Shown here one piece after another: positions 1-10,295 of a stretch of 41,827 nucleotides of DNA. This DNA comes from Novipirellula caenicola (lineage in GTDB: Bacteria > Planctomycetota > Planctomycetia > Pirellulales > Pirellulaceae), in the NCBI RefSeq assembly GCF_039545035.1, contig NZ_BAABRO010000033.1:1-41827 (forward strand), read 5' to 3'. The notes under the pieces were generated by a model. The model was not told where the DNA came from, made no database searches, and saw only the letters and a list, made by a program, of their open reading frames with translations. The position numbers were made by a program, and so were the translations under genes. Each line of letters begins with the position of its first letter. Position 1 is the first letter of the stretch.

Positions 1-172
1 GTTGGGCGGGCCGTGTTTGGTGTTGGTGGCGTGTACACGTAGCCCCGGGTTTTTGGGGCCCGGGGGGTTTGCGACCCCCCCCCCACTACAGAGAAAACAC
101 TTGACCCGCGTGATTTGTAACAAAATTCGAACGACGAAGTTATTCCCGAACAGCACCTTACTGCGATGTCGT
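1..172. repeat. Intergenic repeat, copy of the element end seen at 22804-22871
   Basis: Bases 85-153 match 22804-22871 closely: both run from ACTACA, through CTTGACCCGCGTGATTTG or its near-identical variant, to GACGAAGTTATT and GAACAG. In front of it lies a G/C-run palindromic stretch (CCCCGGG ... CCCGGGG, about 43-76), where the other copy has a different inverted repeat. It is therefore the right part of a dispersed non-coding element. An open frame crosses it but has no sign of being a gene. The repeat is seen directly; that it is a mobile element is inferred. Confidence 0.6.
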
Positions 173-1014
173 TTACGAATGAGTTTCGTAACGCTGAATG
201 ATCTTGTCTAAATAGTCGCCTTGGTCGGCGGCCCAATGCTCGTCAGAAAAAATTTCGACTTCGATCCAGCCATCGAAGCCAGCGGCCTCGACTTCTCGGC
301 GGATGCCTGGAATGTCGATGCAACCGTCGCCCATTAACCCACGGTCCGTCAAAAGGTCGCGGGTCGGCACTCGCCAATCACAAATGTGAAATCCGAATAG
401 TCGTTCCGCTTCGCCAAGCAACTTGATTTCACGGCTCAGATCCGGATCCCACCACACGTGATAAACGTCGACTGCAACACCGACCAAACAATGATCAATT
501 GGATCGCAGATCACTCTCGCTTCGGCGATCCGGTTGATGCAACTCTTGTCTGCGGCGTACATCGGATGCAGCGGCTCAATCGCAAGTTTGACGTTTGCCG
601 CCTCCGCCTCGGGCAGGATGCTCTCGATACCGTCGCGTACCCAGCCCCGTTGCGTTTCCAGTGCGACGCCTGGTTCGGCGCCGACGACCAACACCAGCAT
701 TTCGGCGTCCAGTTCTGCAGCGGTTTCAATCAAGTTTCGGTTGTGGTCAACACGTTTTTGACGCTCCACGCTGTCGGATGCACAGAAAAATCCGCCACGC
801 ACGAGTGCTGGTACTTTCAGCCCTGCATCATCCACGATTTGCTTTGCCGACGCGGTCGTCATTCCTTCCAACGCCTCGACCCAAACGCTGATACCGGGAA
901 TGCCGCGTCGTGAATAAGCCTCCGCCGCCTCGGCCAATGACAACGGTTTGGTCGTCATCGTGTGAACGGCCAATCGATCACGATCCGGTGCTACGTGTTC
1001 TCGTCGTGTCTGGA

Positions 1015-1018
<4 letters not shown>
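173..1018 (-). CDS. Sugar phosphate isomerase/epimerase (xylose isomerase-like TIM barrel)
   Basis: Cytoplasmic protein of about 281 residues in the AP-endonuclease-2/xylose-isomerase-like TIM-barrel superfamily. Family hallmarks are visible: the strand ending LAIEPLHP (metal-binding Glu), [12 protein letters not shown] (Asp and His), FHICDW, and a final [13 protein letters not shown] (Glu). The start is set at 1018 because its ATG overlaps the TGA stop of the upstream dehydrogenase gene as ATGA (1015-1018), a sign of translational coupling; the longer open frame to 1048 lies inside that gene. It is the last gene of a three-gene minus-strand operon with a Gfo/Idh/MocA dehydrogenase and a DapA-like aldolase. 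This suggests a 2-keto or epimerised sugar intermediate, but the substrate cannot be read from sequence. The family is sure, the reaction unknown. Confidence 0.88.
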
Positions 1019-2187
<1,169 letters not shown>

Positions 2188-2263
2188 GGAACTGTCTTGC
2201 GGTAAATTGGAGAAGCGGGATGGGGTGCGAAGAGGACAGAAAGCGACAACGGCAACGAAAGCT

Positions 2264-3223
2264 TTACTCGGAGATGCGATCCAAGATGTTTTGTAGGATC
2301 GCGACATCCGATTCGGGACGTTCGGGGCTGCCGGGATACGTCAGCGGTGTCTTGATCCATCCGCGGGCATGCAGAAATTGAGCAGCGTTGTGCTTGTATG
2401 CAGGCACCGGATCGCGAAACGCGAGGAAGCCGAGGTATTGAAGGATGTCGTTTAGTTCGTAGAAACCAGCGTCTCCTGCCGCCCACATCGCATCGCGGCG
2501 TGCGAACGCTTCGGGGGCAAACGTGCTCAGCCCGAGTAGGTAGTCGCTTCCGTACATCACCATGTCGATCGCTAGATCGTTGCCCGTCAATACCTTGAAA
2601 TCAGGACGCGTTTCGTCGCGAAGCCGAAGTCGCTGCCACTCCAGTTCACGGCTCAGCGAAGAGTGTTTCGCTCCACGACAAGTCTCGATTCCCATCAACC
2701 CCTTGTAGACATCCAAACTGTAGATCTTTCCGAAGGGGGCAAACATCTTGCCCAATTCGAAACCGAGGAAGTCCCCGGCGTGTGAACCGATCTTTGCGTA
2801 GGCTTCGACGATGTCGTCATCCGCTTGTTCGGTCAAGCCATAAGACTGAAAAATGATCGGCGTCCCACCATATTTCAAAATTTGATCCAATCCGGTTCGG
2901 TAGGCATCAAAGTCGAACGCCGCATCAGGATCGTCCTTGACGAATACGCCAGCGACGTACGGTTGTCCGTCCATCAAGCTCTGCGTCTCTGCGAGCACCT
3001 GTTCTCGTTGCGATTCGCTGATCAGGTTGGCGTAGCCGGTGTCCATGTTGACTGCCGGTACCAACCCGGCATCGGCGGTACGAGTGACGTGTCCGCGAAA
3101 ACCTTCCCAATCGATTTCGGTCCCCGAGAGCAGCGGCAACAAGATGGCCGACATACCACTAATGGTACGGCGGGGGCGGATCGCGGGGATTTCGTCGATG
3201 TTTGGACGGGTGAGCTGTGACAT
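2264..3223 (-). CDS. Dihydrodipicolinate synthase/N-acetylneuraminate lyase family aldolase
   Basis: About 319 residues, the usual DapA/NAL TIM-barrel size. Seen: an N-terminal strand [20 protein letters not shown], the class I Schiff-base lysine in GAKHSS, and a C-terminal half with [17 protein letters not shown]. The tyrosine of the YNxP motif in true DapA is not evident: the matching strand reads PIIFQSYGL, so this is a divergent member rather than lysine-biosynthetic DapA. The start at 3223 (MSQLTRPN) is followed closely by the barrel; no Shine-Dalgarno sequence is seen. It is the first gene of the minus-strand operon and divergent from the AraC regulator. It probably cleaves or dehydrates a 2-keto sugar acid (inference). 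Confidence 0.82.
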   Translation of the reverse strand: MSQLTRPNIDEIPAIRPRRTISGMSAILLPLLSGTEIDWEGFRGHVTRTADAGLVPAVNMDTGYANLISESQREQVLAETQSLMDGQPYVAGVFVKDDPDAAFDFDAYRTGLDQILKYGGTPIIFQSYGLTEQADDDIVEAYAKIGSHAGDFLGFELGKMFAPFGKIYSLDVYKGLMGIETCRGAKHSSLSRELEWQRLRLRDETRPDFKVLTGNDLAIDMVMYGSDYLLGLSTFAPEAFARRDAMWAAGDAGFYELNDILQYLGFLAFRDPVPAYKHNAAQFLHARGWIKTPLTYPGSPERPESDVAILQNILDRISE

Positions 3224-3417
3224 TGGAGGAAACCTTTGACAGAAACGGAGGGCAAGCGATGACGCGTTGAATTTCGATGTTGGGATTATGGCAGCGGATC
3301 GATTTAGCGGCTTGGCCATTTGCGCATAATCGACTTGCAATTTGGGCAAACCGTGCAATCATCAGAGGCGGATCCCGTTTGGTTTGGGCCTTTGTGCTGA
3401 CATGACCGCTGCCGAGA
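3224..3417. promoter_or_regulatory. Divergent intergenic region between catabolic operon and AraC regulator
   Basis: These 194 bases separate the two divergent starts (3223 minus, 3418 plus). They must hold the promoters of both units and, by the usual habit of AraC proteins next to divergent operons, the regulator's binding site. I do not see a clear direct repeat that I could name as the operator. Confidence 0.4.
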
Positions 3418-4320
3418 ATGCTATCGATGACCTTAGAACCCGCCCAACGCCGCAGCGTACCAGTACCCGAAACAATGTCAAAATCGGGACTCTGGGTGTT
3501 CGAAAGCCTGCATGACGAGGCCTTTTCGATGACCGAGACCGAGCATCGATTTCCCAAGCTGCTGTACATTCGCCAGGGAAGCGGCGAAGTGGCTGCAAAT
3601 TGGGCAGCCGCAGTCGCGGGGCCAGCCGGCGGGGCGGAGGCATCCGATTGTGTCGCCGGCGACTGCATTCTGGTCCCCGCCGGGATGAGGCATCGGATTA
3701 TCGATGCGCCGCGGCATCCGATTTCGTTATATGGGTTGGCGATCGACCCTCAAAAGATCGCACCCTGTGCCGAAATTGACACGATGATCCCGATTGGCAA
3801 ACTGCCTCGTCAGCGGATGTCGTTATTGAACATTGAACGACGATTCCGTCGTCTGCTGTACCTCGTTTCACAACCAAGCTCGGCTTCGACGTTGTCGGCG
3901 ATCGCAGCGGCGATCGAGATTTTTGCCCAGCTTGCATTGGCATCCGGCGGTCAACTGGCGTCCGAGAATGCCCAAAGTCGTGATCTCGGCGACACACGCC
4001 CCTTGGACGCGATCGACGAATATCTGCTGTGGTTGGATTTGAACTTCTTTGAACCGTTGACCGTCGATGCGGCCGCCCGAGCTTGTAATATGTCACGCCG
4101 CAAATTTACGAACGATTTTCGCGACCGGACCGGAAAGACATGGCTGGCCTATTTGAACGAACGACGGATCGATCATGCCAAGACTTTGCTTCGCAACACG
4201 CAAAGCAAAGTGACGTCGATCGCATTTCAAAGTGGGTTTGATGAACTTTCAACCTTCTATCGAACCTTCCAACGATTGACGGGGATGCGACCACTTGATT
4301 ATCGCGAAAACTCGGATTGA
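3418..4320 (+). CDS. AraC-family transcriptional regulator
   Basis: About 300 residues. The N-terminal part is a cupin-like ligand domain (HRFPKLLYIRQGSGEV, then DCILVPAGMRHRIIDAP). The C-terminal ~100 residues are the double helix-turn-helix: LTVDAAARACNMSRRKFTNDFRD, then the second helix pair VTSIAFQSGFDELSTFYRTFQRLTGMRP, the AraC signature. It is transcribed away from the aldolase-dehydrogenase-isomerase operon and 250 bases before a periplasmic sugar-binding sensor gene. It most likely activates one or both in response to a sugar. The ligand is not known. An ATG nine bases downstream (3427) could also be the start. Confidence 0.9.
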   Translation: MLSMTLEPAQRRSVPVPETMSKSGLWVFESLHDEAFSMTETEHRFPKLLYIRQGSGEVAANWAAAVAGPAGGAEASDCVAGDCILVPAGMRHRIIDAPRHPISLYGLAIDPQKIAPCAEIDTMIPIGKLPRQRMSLLNIERRFRRLLYLVSQPSSASTLSAIAAAIEIFAQLALASGGQLASENAQSRDLGDTRPLDAIDEYLLWLDLNFFEPLTVDAAARACNMSRRKFTNDFRDRTGKTWLAYLNERRIDHAKTLLRNTQSKVTSIAFQSGFDELSTFYRTFQRLTGMRPLDYRENSD

Positions 4321-4571
4321 CCTGGCCGCGAATTTGCATGCTCAACCGCGGTCCAAATGGGCAATGGGAAGAGTTGGCTAGCGGGATCGAATCGCACGTT
4401 TCCTTCGGTCTTGGGAACACGCGATTCCGTGCTTTTTACAAGCCAATGCGAATGCTGGGTTGTTGGATTGTTACAATGACCCATGCGACAAGTCGTTAGA
4501 TTCCGGCATCCGATGGGGTTGTGACATCGTTTCGGCGATTGCGCTGCCTCTATCGACGAGCGAGTATTGCT

Positions 4572-5939
4572 ATGCGATCTCTGCACAAAACTGTCGACAT
4601 ACGTTCACTAATTCTAGCACCGATCTGCCGAGCGATTCGTTTCGGCTACAGATGGTTGGCAATGATCGTGTTCGCCGGCAGCCTTCAAATCACGACCGTG
4701 AAACTGCACGGTGAGGAAACCGAGGCCGGTGAACGGAAGTTTCACGTCGCGATGTTTACACCGCGAGACCAGGACGATGCGTTTTGGGGACCGTTCGTCG
4801 ATTTTATGGGCGAGGTTTCTGATGATCTCGGGATTCAGTTGGAGGTCTTCTTCGCTGGCAACAGTCGCAATCGCATGGTGTCCCAAATTCGTGATGTGTG
4901 TGATCGCGAGGACAAACCGGACGCGATTGTGTTCCAAAGTTTCAAAAGGGGCGGTCCCCGGTTTCTGCGAATCGCCGAACGGCGACAGGTACCGGCGGTG
5001 CTTGTCAACGCTGGACTGCAGCCCGAACAAAGCGAGGAACTTGGGCAACCGCGAACGAAGTTGACGTATTGGTTGGCGGAAGTGTTGCCCGATGACTACG
5101 ATGCTGGTTTTCAGCTTGCCAATGCATTGATCGATGAAGCCCTGCGCTCGCCACGACGGCTCGCCGCCGATGGCAAACTGCATGTCATTGGTTTAAGCGG
5201 GGTGGTATCGGATGGCGCTTCGATCCAACGTATGGCCGGACTTCACGACGCGATCGCCAAACGCAGCGACGAAGTCGTCTTGGATCAAGTCGTTGCGGCT
5301 GATTGGAGCCAAGAATTGGCGCGGTTTCGCTGCCGCATTCTGCATCGGCGCTATCCCGAGTCATCGGTGATCTGGTCCGCCAGCGACGCGATGGCGATCG
5401 GAGCCATCGCGGCGATGCAAGATCGAGGAAAAACACCTGGGACCGATGTGATCATTGGAGGAGTCGACGCAACGCCAGAAGCATTGGATTTGATCGCCCA
5501 AAAAGTGCTATTTGCGACGGTCGGTGGCCATGTGATGGAAGGGGGTTGGTGCATTGTGTTGCTGCATGACTTCTTTCACGGCATCGACCTTGCCAGGATC
5601 CCCACCCTTTACGATTCGCCGATGCGATTGATCACACGCGGTAACTTGGCTGCGTATCGCGCGGTGCTTAGTCGCGAGACCTGGCAAAAAACGGATTTTC
5701 GCCAATTTTCGTTGTTGAACCGCCCCAATCAATCAACGTATCGTTTCGATCTCGGTCGTGTTGCGGCAGGAGCAGGGATCGAGAACAGCTTGGGCATTGA
5801 GCACCCGACGGGGACCAAAAGAAAGCTTGGCCCAGGACAAGACAATCGCTCGAGAGTCAATACTGGCTCGGAGAACGATTCAGTCAATCCGGTGGAGACG
5901 GAATTGTCCGAGACGCATCGCGACGGGGATTCGCGATGA
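4572..5939 (+). CDS. Periplasmic sugar-binding protein (type 1, LacI/RbsB fold) feeding the next gene's kinase
   Basis: About 455 residues with an N-terminal signal segment ([14 protein letters not shown]) and a type 1 periplasmic binding fold: [23 protein letters not shown] at the first strand, then [47 protein letters not shown] and [17 protein letters not shown], as in ribose-binding proteins. No ABC permease or ATPase gene is nearby. Instead its TGA overlaps the ATG of a hybrid histidine kinase (ATGA, 5936-5939), so it is probably a ligand-binding partner of that sensor. The start is uncertain: ATG 4572 gives a long basic n-region, and ATG 4662 would leave a shorter signal peptide. The last ~60 residues are polar and unlike the fold. 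Confidence 0.85.
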   Translation: MRSLHKTVDIRSLILAPICRAIRFGYRWLAMIVFAGSLQITTVKLHGEETEAGERKFHVAMFTPRDQDDAFWGPFVDFMGEVSDDLGIQLEVFFAGNSRNRMVSQIRDVCDREDKPDAIVFQSFKRGGPRFLRIAERRQVPAVLVNAGLQPEQSEELGQPRTKLTYWLAEVLPDDYDAGFQLANALIDEALRSPRRLAADGKLHVIGLSGVVSDGASIQRMAGLHDAIAKRSDEVVLDQVVAADWSQELARFRCRILHRRYPESSVIWSASDAMAIGAIAAMQDRGKTPGTDVIIGGVDATPEALDLIAQKVLFATVGGHVMEGGWCIVLLHDFFHGIDLARIPTLYDSPMRLITRGNLAAYRAVLSRETWQKTDFRQFSLLNRPNQSTYRFDLGRVAAGAGIENSLGIEHPTGTKRKLGPGQDNRSRVNTGSENDSVNPVETELSETHRDGDSR

Positions 5940-8125
5940 ACACACTCTCCCAAGCGAACAGTCAAAATAACCTACGTGTGGATGGCCACGGAATCACGCT
6001 GCGGTACGTGATCGCGTTGGTGACCACCATTCTGATCACCCTCGGGTTGTTTGTCGTGGTCGCGGCGGTGTTGACGATCACTCAGTTTGATGATCGGATT
6101 CGCGAACAAGCGGATCGCACGGCGGGGGCAGTCGCAACCAGTATCGCGACGCCGCTTTGGAACATCGACGAACGCGCGATCGGCGATCTATTAGGTGCGA
6201 GTCTTACGAACCAGGAAATCGAGTTCGTCCAAGTCGCCGATGAAGCCGAGATTGTGGCGTCGCGGCGTCAACCCGGGGTGCCCGAGACCGATCTGGCTGG
6301 TTACTTGAGTTCGTCGCAGCACGTGGTAGCCAGGACGCCGGTTCGATTTGATGGCCAAACCATTGGCCACGTCAATCTGGTGATGTCCCGCCGAGCCGTG
6401 ATCGACGAGATCCGGCACGATATGATTTTCGCGGTTGCGCTTGGCGTGGTGATGTCGCTCGCTGTCTCGGGAACCTCGATCGTCATCACGCGGTGGTTTG
6501 TCTACCGACCGATGCGGCGACTGAATGAGATCGCGATCCGCGAAGAGCAGCGTGCCGAGGCGGCCAATCGCGCTAAAAGTGAGTTTCTTGCTTCGATGAG
6601 CCACGAGATTCGTACGCCAATGAACGGGATCATCGGCATGACCGAGTTGCTGCTTCGCACCGATATGACCTACGAACAACGTGACTATCAAAACATTGTC
6701 CGGCAATCCGCCGACGCGTTGATGCAATTACTGAATGACATCTTGGATTTTTCGAAGATCGAAGCGGACAAACTCGAACTCGAATGCATTTCGTTTGGAT
6801 TGCGGGATGCGATCGGTGATACCCTGCTGACGATCAGCAACCGTGCCGCCGAGAAACAGCTCGAATTGGCTTGTCATATTTCGCCCGACGTCCCTGACAC
6901 GCTGGTTGGCGATCCGACGCGGCTACGTCAAATAGTGATGAATCTGACCGGCAACGCGATCAAATTCACCGAACAGGGCGAGGTCGTGGTAGACGTTGGA
7001 ATTGAATCGCAAACCGACGATACACTGATGTTACACGTCTCGGTTCGCGACAGCGGGATCGGCATTGCACCCGACCAACTGTCACGCGTGTTCGACATGT
7101 TCAGCCAGGCCGAGAGTGCGACGACGCGTCGCTTCGGTGGAACCGGATTGGGGTTGTCCATTTCCAAACGACTGGCGGAGTTGATGAATGGTCGAATTTG
7201 GGTCGAAAGTGAGCTTGGCAAAGGAAGCAATTTTCAATTTGTCGTGCAGATGCAAGTTGCATCGAAGCAAGAGACCCGCGAAATCCCCGACGCGGTGGTC
7301 GGACAAAAAGTACTGGTGGTTGACGCCCACCGCACCACTCGCGAAATCCTGGTCGAGTTGCTGACGCAGTGGGGGCTGTCGGCCACCGCAGTGCCCGATG
7401 GGGACGCCGCGATGGCAGAACTTGAACACGCCTGCGATCGTGGTGATCCCTATTCACTGCTCCTCGCCGATGGAGCGGTTGCGAATGACGACGCTTCGCA
7501 ACTCGTCAAACGGATCCGCCAACATGAAAACCGCACGCTGTCAGCGATGCACATCATGTGGATGACGTCGGGCTCTGCGGCATTGGACAGCAACTTTGCT
7601 AAGCAATGGAACGTGGCGCGGTGTCTGCCCAAGCCGATCAAACATTCGACGTTGCTGCAGGCCGTCACAACGAAACTGGGAAGTGACGAGTCGACCGAGC
7701 CAGGGCGGTGTGTGGCTGCGGCCAACGATTGTAGCCACGTTCACGCTCGGATCCTGCTAGTCGAAGATGGATTGGTCAATCAAAAGGTTGCCGTTTCGCT
7801 GCTTGAAAAACGCGGTCATACCGTCGTCGTTGCCAACAATGGCCGCGAAGCAGTCGATACGCTGATGGCGTCGGATCCCGCGAAATTTGACGTGGTCCTG
7901 ATGGACGTTCAAATGCCAATCATGGATGGCTACGAAGCGACACGGGAAATTCGCGCTGGCGAAAAAACAAGTGGCAAACACATCCCGATTGTGGCGATGA
8001 CCGCGAATGCCATGAAGGGGGATCGCGAGCAGTGCCTTGACTGTGGAATGGATGACTACGTTTCCAAGCCGTTTCAGTCGCAGGAGTTGTTCGCCAAGGT
8101 CGAACGCTACGGTTCCCCTGTTTGA
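5936..8125 (+). CDS. Hybrid sensor histidine kinase with two receiver domains
   Basis: 729 residues, inner membrane. Two transmembrane helices (about 23-48 and 163-189) enclose a ~115-residue periplasmic sensor. A coiled linker follows, then HisKA with [10 protein letters not shown] (phosphorylated His223), and the HATPase domain with [20 protein letters not shown] and [13 protein letters not shown]. Receiver 1 (about 455-575) starts VLVVDAHR, so one of the paired acidic Mg-binding residues is lost, although an aspartate in LLLADG and the lysine in LPKPI remain. Receiver 2 (about 604-725) is canonical: VEDG, phospho-acceptor Asp657 in LMDVQMP, and Lys711 in SKPF. No HAMP or output domain is seen. 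The overlapping upstream sugar-binding protein is the likely input. No separate response regulator lies nearby, so the output partner is elsewhere. Confidence 0.93.
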   Translation: MNTLSQANSQNNLRVDGHGITLRYVIALVTTILITLGLFVVVAAVLTITQFDDRIREQADRTAGAVATSIATPLWNIDERAIGDLLGASLTNQEIEFVQVADEAEIVASRRQPGVPETDLAGYLSSSQHVVARTPVRFDGQTIGHVNLVMSRRAVIDEIRHDMIFAVALGVVMSLAVSGTSIVITRWFVYRPMRRLNEIAIREEQRAEAANRAKSEFLASMSHEIRTPMNGIIGMTELLLRTDMTYEQRDYQNIVRQSADALMQLLNDILDFSKIEADKLELECISFGLRDAIGDTLLTISNRAAEKQLELACHISPDVPDTLVGDPTRLRQIVMNLTGNAIKFTEQGEVVVDVGIESQTDDTLMLHVSVRDSGIGIAPDQLSRVFDMFSQAESATTRRFGGTGLGLSISKRLAELMNGRIWVESELGKGSNFQFVVQMQVASKQETREIPDAVVGQKVLVVDAHRTTREILVELLTQWGLSATAVPDGDAAMAELEHACDRGDPYSLLLADGAVANDDASQLVKRIRQHENRTLSAMHIMWMTSGSAALDSNFAKQWNVARCLPKPIKHSTLLQAVTTKLGSDESTEPGRCVAAANDCSHVHARILLVEDGLVNQKVAVSLLEKRGHTVVVANNGREAVDTLMASDPAKFDVVLMDVQMPIMDGYEATREIRAGEKTSGKHIPIVAMTANAMKGDREQCLDCGMDDYVSKPFQSQELFAKVERYGSPV

Positions 8126-8237
8126 CCCGGACTTTCCATTTTTCGATAGCAGTTCGGTAGCAAGGGGTGGACAAATTAGGCTAAGATTGGTCCTTCCCCA
8201 ACTCATTCCCCACCCTGAATTTTCCAGACGAACCTTC

Positions 8238-9668
8238 ATGTTGTATAGACTTTTCCCTCTGATCTGTCTTTCTTTTGCCACGCTTCCCATCATGGACTCT
8301 GGCACCGCGCAGGCGGCCGAGAAGCCAAATGTATTGCTGATTTCAATCGATGATCTGAACGATTGGGTCGGTTGTCTGGGAGGACACCCGCAGGCCAAGA
8401 CGCCAAACATCGACCGCTTGGCGGGAATGGGAACGCTGTTTGACAACGCGCATTGTCAGTCACCCGTCTGCAACCCATCGCGTGCCAGCATGATGACTGG
8501 ACGTTATCCGCACACCACCGGCATTTACTTTCTGTCGCCAGATCTGAAGCAAGCACCGGCGCTTGCGGGCGTTAAGACACTGCCTGAGGTGTTTGCCGCG
8601 AACGGTTACAAGACAATGGCGTCGGGCAAGCTATTTCACACGGGCGACAAACGGTTTTTTCAAGAATACCAGCCATCAGGCGGATTTGGGCCGAGACCCG
8701 AGAAGAAGATTTCTCAGCCGCATGGTCACCCGCTTTGGGACTGGGGCGTCTATCCCGAAGACGACGACCAAATGCCCGATATGAAAGCGGCGAAGTGGGC
8801 GGTCAAGCAACTGGAAACTAAACACGACAAGCCATTCTTTATGGGCGTCGGATTCTATCGACCTCACGTGCCGATGTACGCGCCGCAAAAATGGTTCGAC
8901 ATGCACCCCTTGAAAGACATCCAATTGCCGCTGGTTCGTGAGGACGACCGCAACGATCTCAGCCAATATGCAATCGACTTGACGAATCGCGAGCATGTTT
9001 CTCCGACGCATGATTGGGTCACCGAAGCAGGGCAGTGGGAGCATGCGGTCCAATCTTACTTGGCCTCGGTCACCTTCGCCGACCACTGCGTTGGAATGGT
9101 TTTGGACGCACTGCAATCAAGCGATTACGCGGATAATACAGTGGTGGTCCTGTTTTCGGACCATGGTTTTCACCTCGGCGAAAAACAACGTTGGGCAAAG
9201 CGATCGCTATGGGAAGACGGTACTCGTGTGCCGCTGATTGTTTCAGCGCCGGGTTTCGCCGCCGGTCAAACGACCAAACGTCCTGCCGAGTTGGTGGACG
9301 TCTTTCCCACGCTTTTGCAGCTAGCCGGGTTGCCGTCGGATGCGGATCAAGAAGGCCAAAGTTTGGTTCCGTTGATGAAAAATCCAACACAAGAATGGCA
9401 GCATCCTGCGATCTCCAGTTTCGGGCTGGGCAATTTTGCAATTCGCTCGACACGTTATCGTTTCATTCAATATCTCGATGGATCGCGTGAACTGTACGAC
9501 TTGACCAAGGACCCTCACGAGTGGACGAATTTGGCGTCCAACCCCGAGTACGAAGCGGTCATCGCACAACACGCTGCGTTTCTGCCGAGCCGCCAGCATC
9601 CCGTGTTGCCAGGCAACTCCACCGGACATGCAGCTTATGCGGCCGCCAACGAAGCGATTTCGAAGTAG
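8238..9668 (+). CDS. Secreted formylglycine-dependent sulfatase, iduronate-2-sulfatase-like
   Basis: 476 residues with a signal peptide ending near TAQAAEKP (about 27). The mature protein starts with the sulfatase core NVLLISIDDLNDW (metal-binding Asp38 and Asp39). The formylglycine site is CNPSR with Cys78, followed by ASMMTGRYPHTTG. Further core elements are GKLFHTGD, VGFYRPHVPMYAP, VVLFSDHGFHLGEKQRWAKRSLWEDGTRVPL and ELYDLTKDPHEWTN. The pattern GCLGGHPQAKTPNIDRLA fits the iduronate-2-sulfatase-like group. It hydrolyses sulfate esters, probably on algal polysaccharide. The start at 8238 gives a clean signal peptide. It lies 112 bases after the kinase gene and in the same direction, so the kinase may control it (inference). 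The stop codon sits at the edge of a repeat. Confidence 0.93.
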   Translation: MLYRLFPLICLSFATLPIMDSGTAQAAEKPNVLLISIDDLNDWVGCLGGHPQAKTPNIDRLAGMGTLFDNAHCQSPVCNPSRASMMTGRYPHTTGIYFLSPDLKQAPALAGVKTLPEVFAANGYKTMASGKLFHTGDKRFFQEYQPSGGFGPRPEKKISQPHGHPLWDWGVYPEDDDQMPDMKAAKWAVKQLETKHDKPFFMGVGFYRPHVPMYAPQKWFDMHPLKDIQLPLVREDDRNDLSQYAIDLTNREHVSPTHDWVTEAGQWEHAVQSYLASVTFADHCVGMVLDALQSSDYADNTVVVLFSDHGFHLGEKQRWAKRSLWEDGTRVPLIVSAPGFAAGQTTKRPAELVDVFPTLLQLAGLPSDADQEGQSLVPLMKNPTQEWQHPAISSFGLGNFAIRSTRYRFIQYLDGSRELYDLTKDPHEWTNLASNPEYEAVIAQHAAFLPSRQHPVLPGNSTGHAAYAAANEAISK

Positions 9669-10080
9669 CGGAAGTCGTCGACGGGCTGTTGATTTAGTCG
9701 TACGATGGACTTCCTAGTCCGTCGAATGCGCCATTGACGGACTGGAAAGTCCATCACACACCCCTTGCCGCAGGAAACTTCATTAAATCAACAAGCCGTC
9801 AACGGCACGTTGATTTAGTCGTACGATGGACTTCCTAGTCCGTCGAATGCGCCATTGACGGACTGGAAAGTCCATCTTACACCCCTTGCCGCAGGAAACT
9901 TCACTAAATCAACAAGCCGTCAACGACATGTTGATCTAGTCACGCGACGGATTGGGCAATCCATCGTGCAGCATCGACGGACTAGGAAGTCCATCGTACA
10001 ACATTGACGGACTCGGAAGTCCATCGTACAACCCTTGCCGAAGGGAACTTCACTAAATCAACAAGCCATCAAGACTTTCG
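9665..10080. repeat. Cluster of three palindromic elements splitting a host palindrome
   Basis: Three related units follow each other: about 9682-9800, 9802-9921 and 9925-10067. Each starts with a form of GTTGATTTAGT, holds an inner hairpin (GATGGACTTCCTAGTCCGTC against GACGGACTAGGAAGTCCATC or variants), then CCCTTGCCG and ACTAAATCAACAAGCC. The third has an extra hairpin arm. Left of the cluster is GTAGCGGAAGTCGTC (9665-9679), right of it AAGACTTTCG (10071-10080). Joined, these make the host palindrome found whole at 40849-40873. GTCGA (9677-9681) and ATCAA (10068-10072) may be a decayed 5-base target duplication of GTCAA. No gene lies here. Confidence 0.8.
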
Positions 10081-10102
10081 GCAGCATGGCATAACCGATT
10101 GG

Positions 10103-10133
10103 GGAATCGAAATTCTTTACGAATTTCGATTCC
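10103..10133. terminator. Perfect 13-bp hairpin between convergent genes
   Basis: GGAATCGAAATTC (10103-10115), a 5-base loop TTTAC, then GAATTTCGATTCC (10121-10133): a perfect stem. It lies between the convergent sulfatase and SulP-carbonic anhydrase genes, where a two-way terminator would be expected. No T-run follows, so Rho-independent function is uncertain. Confidence 0.5.
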
Positions 10134-10295
10134 AAGTTTCTGCCTCGGGTGCGTTCTCAGATAGTGCCTAGAGCCGAGCTTGCGAATCGCGGCGAGCAGA
10201 CTGACGATTTAGCAGTACGAGGTCTCATGGCGGCACTGATCCTCTGGATAGCAAAATAAAAGGGGGCAAGGTGGATCGGTGACGTTCACCACGAT

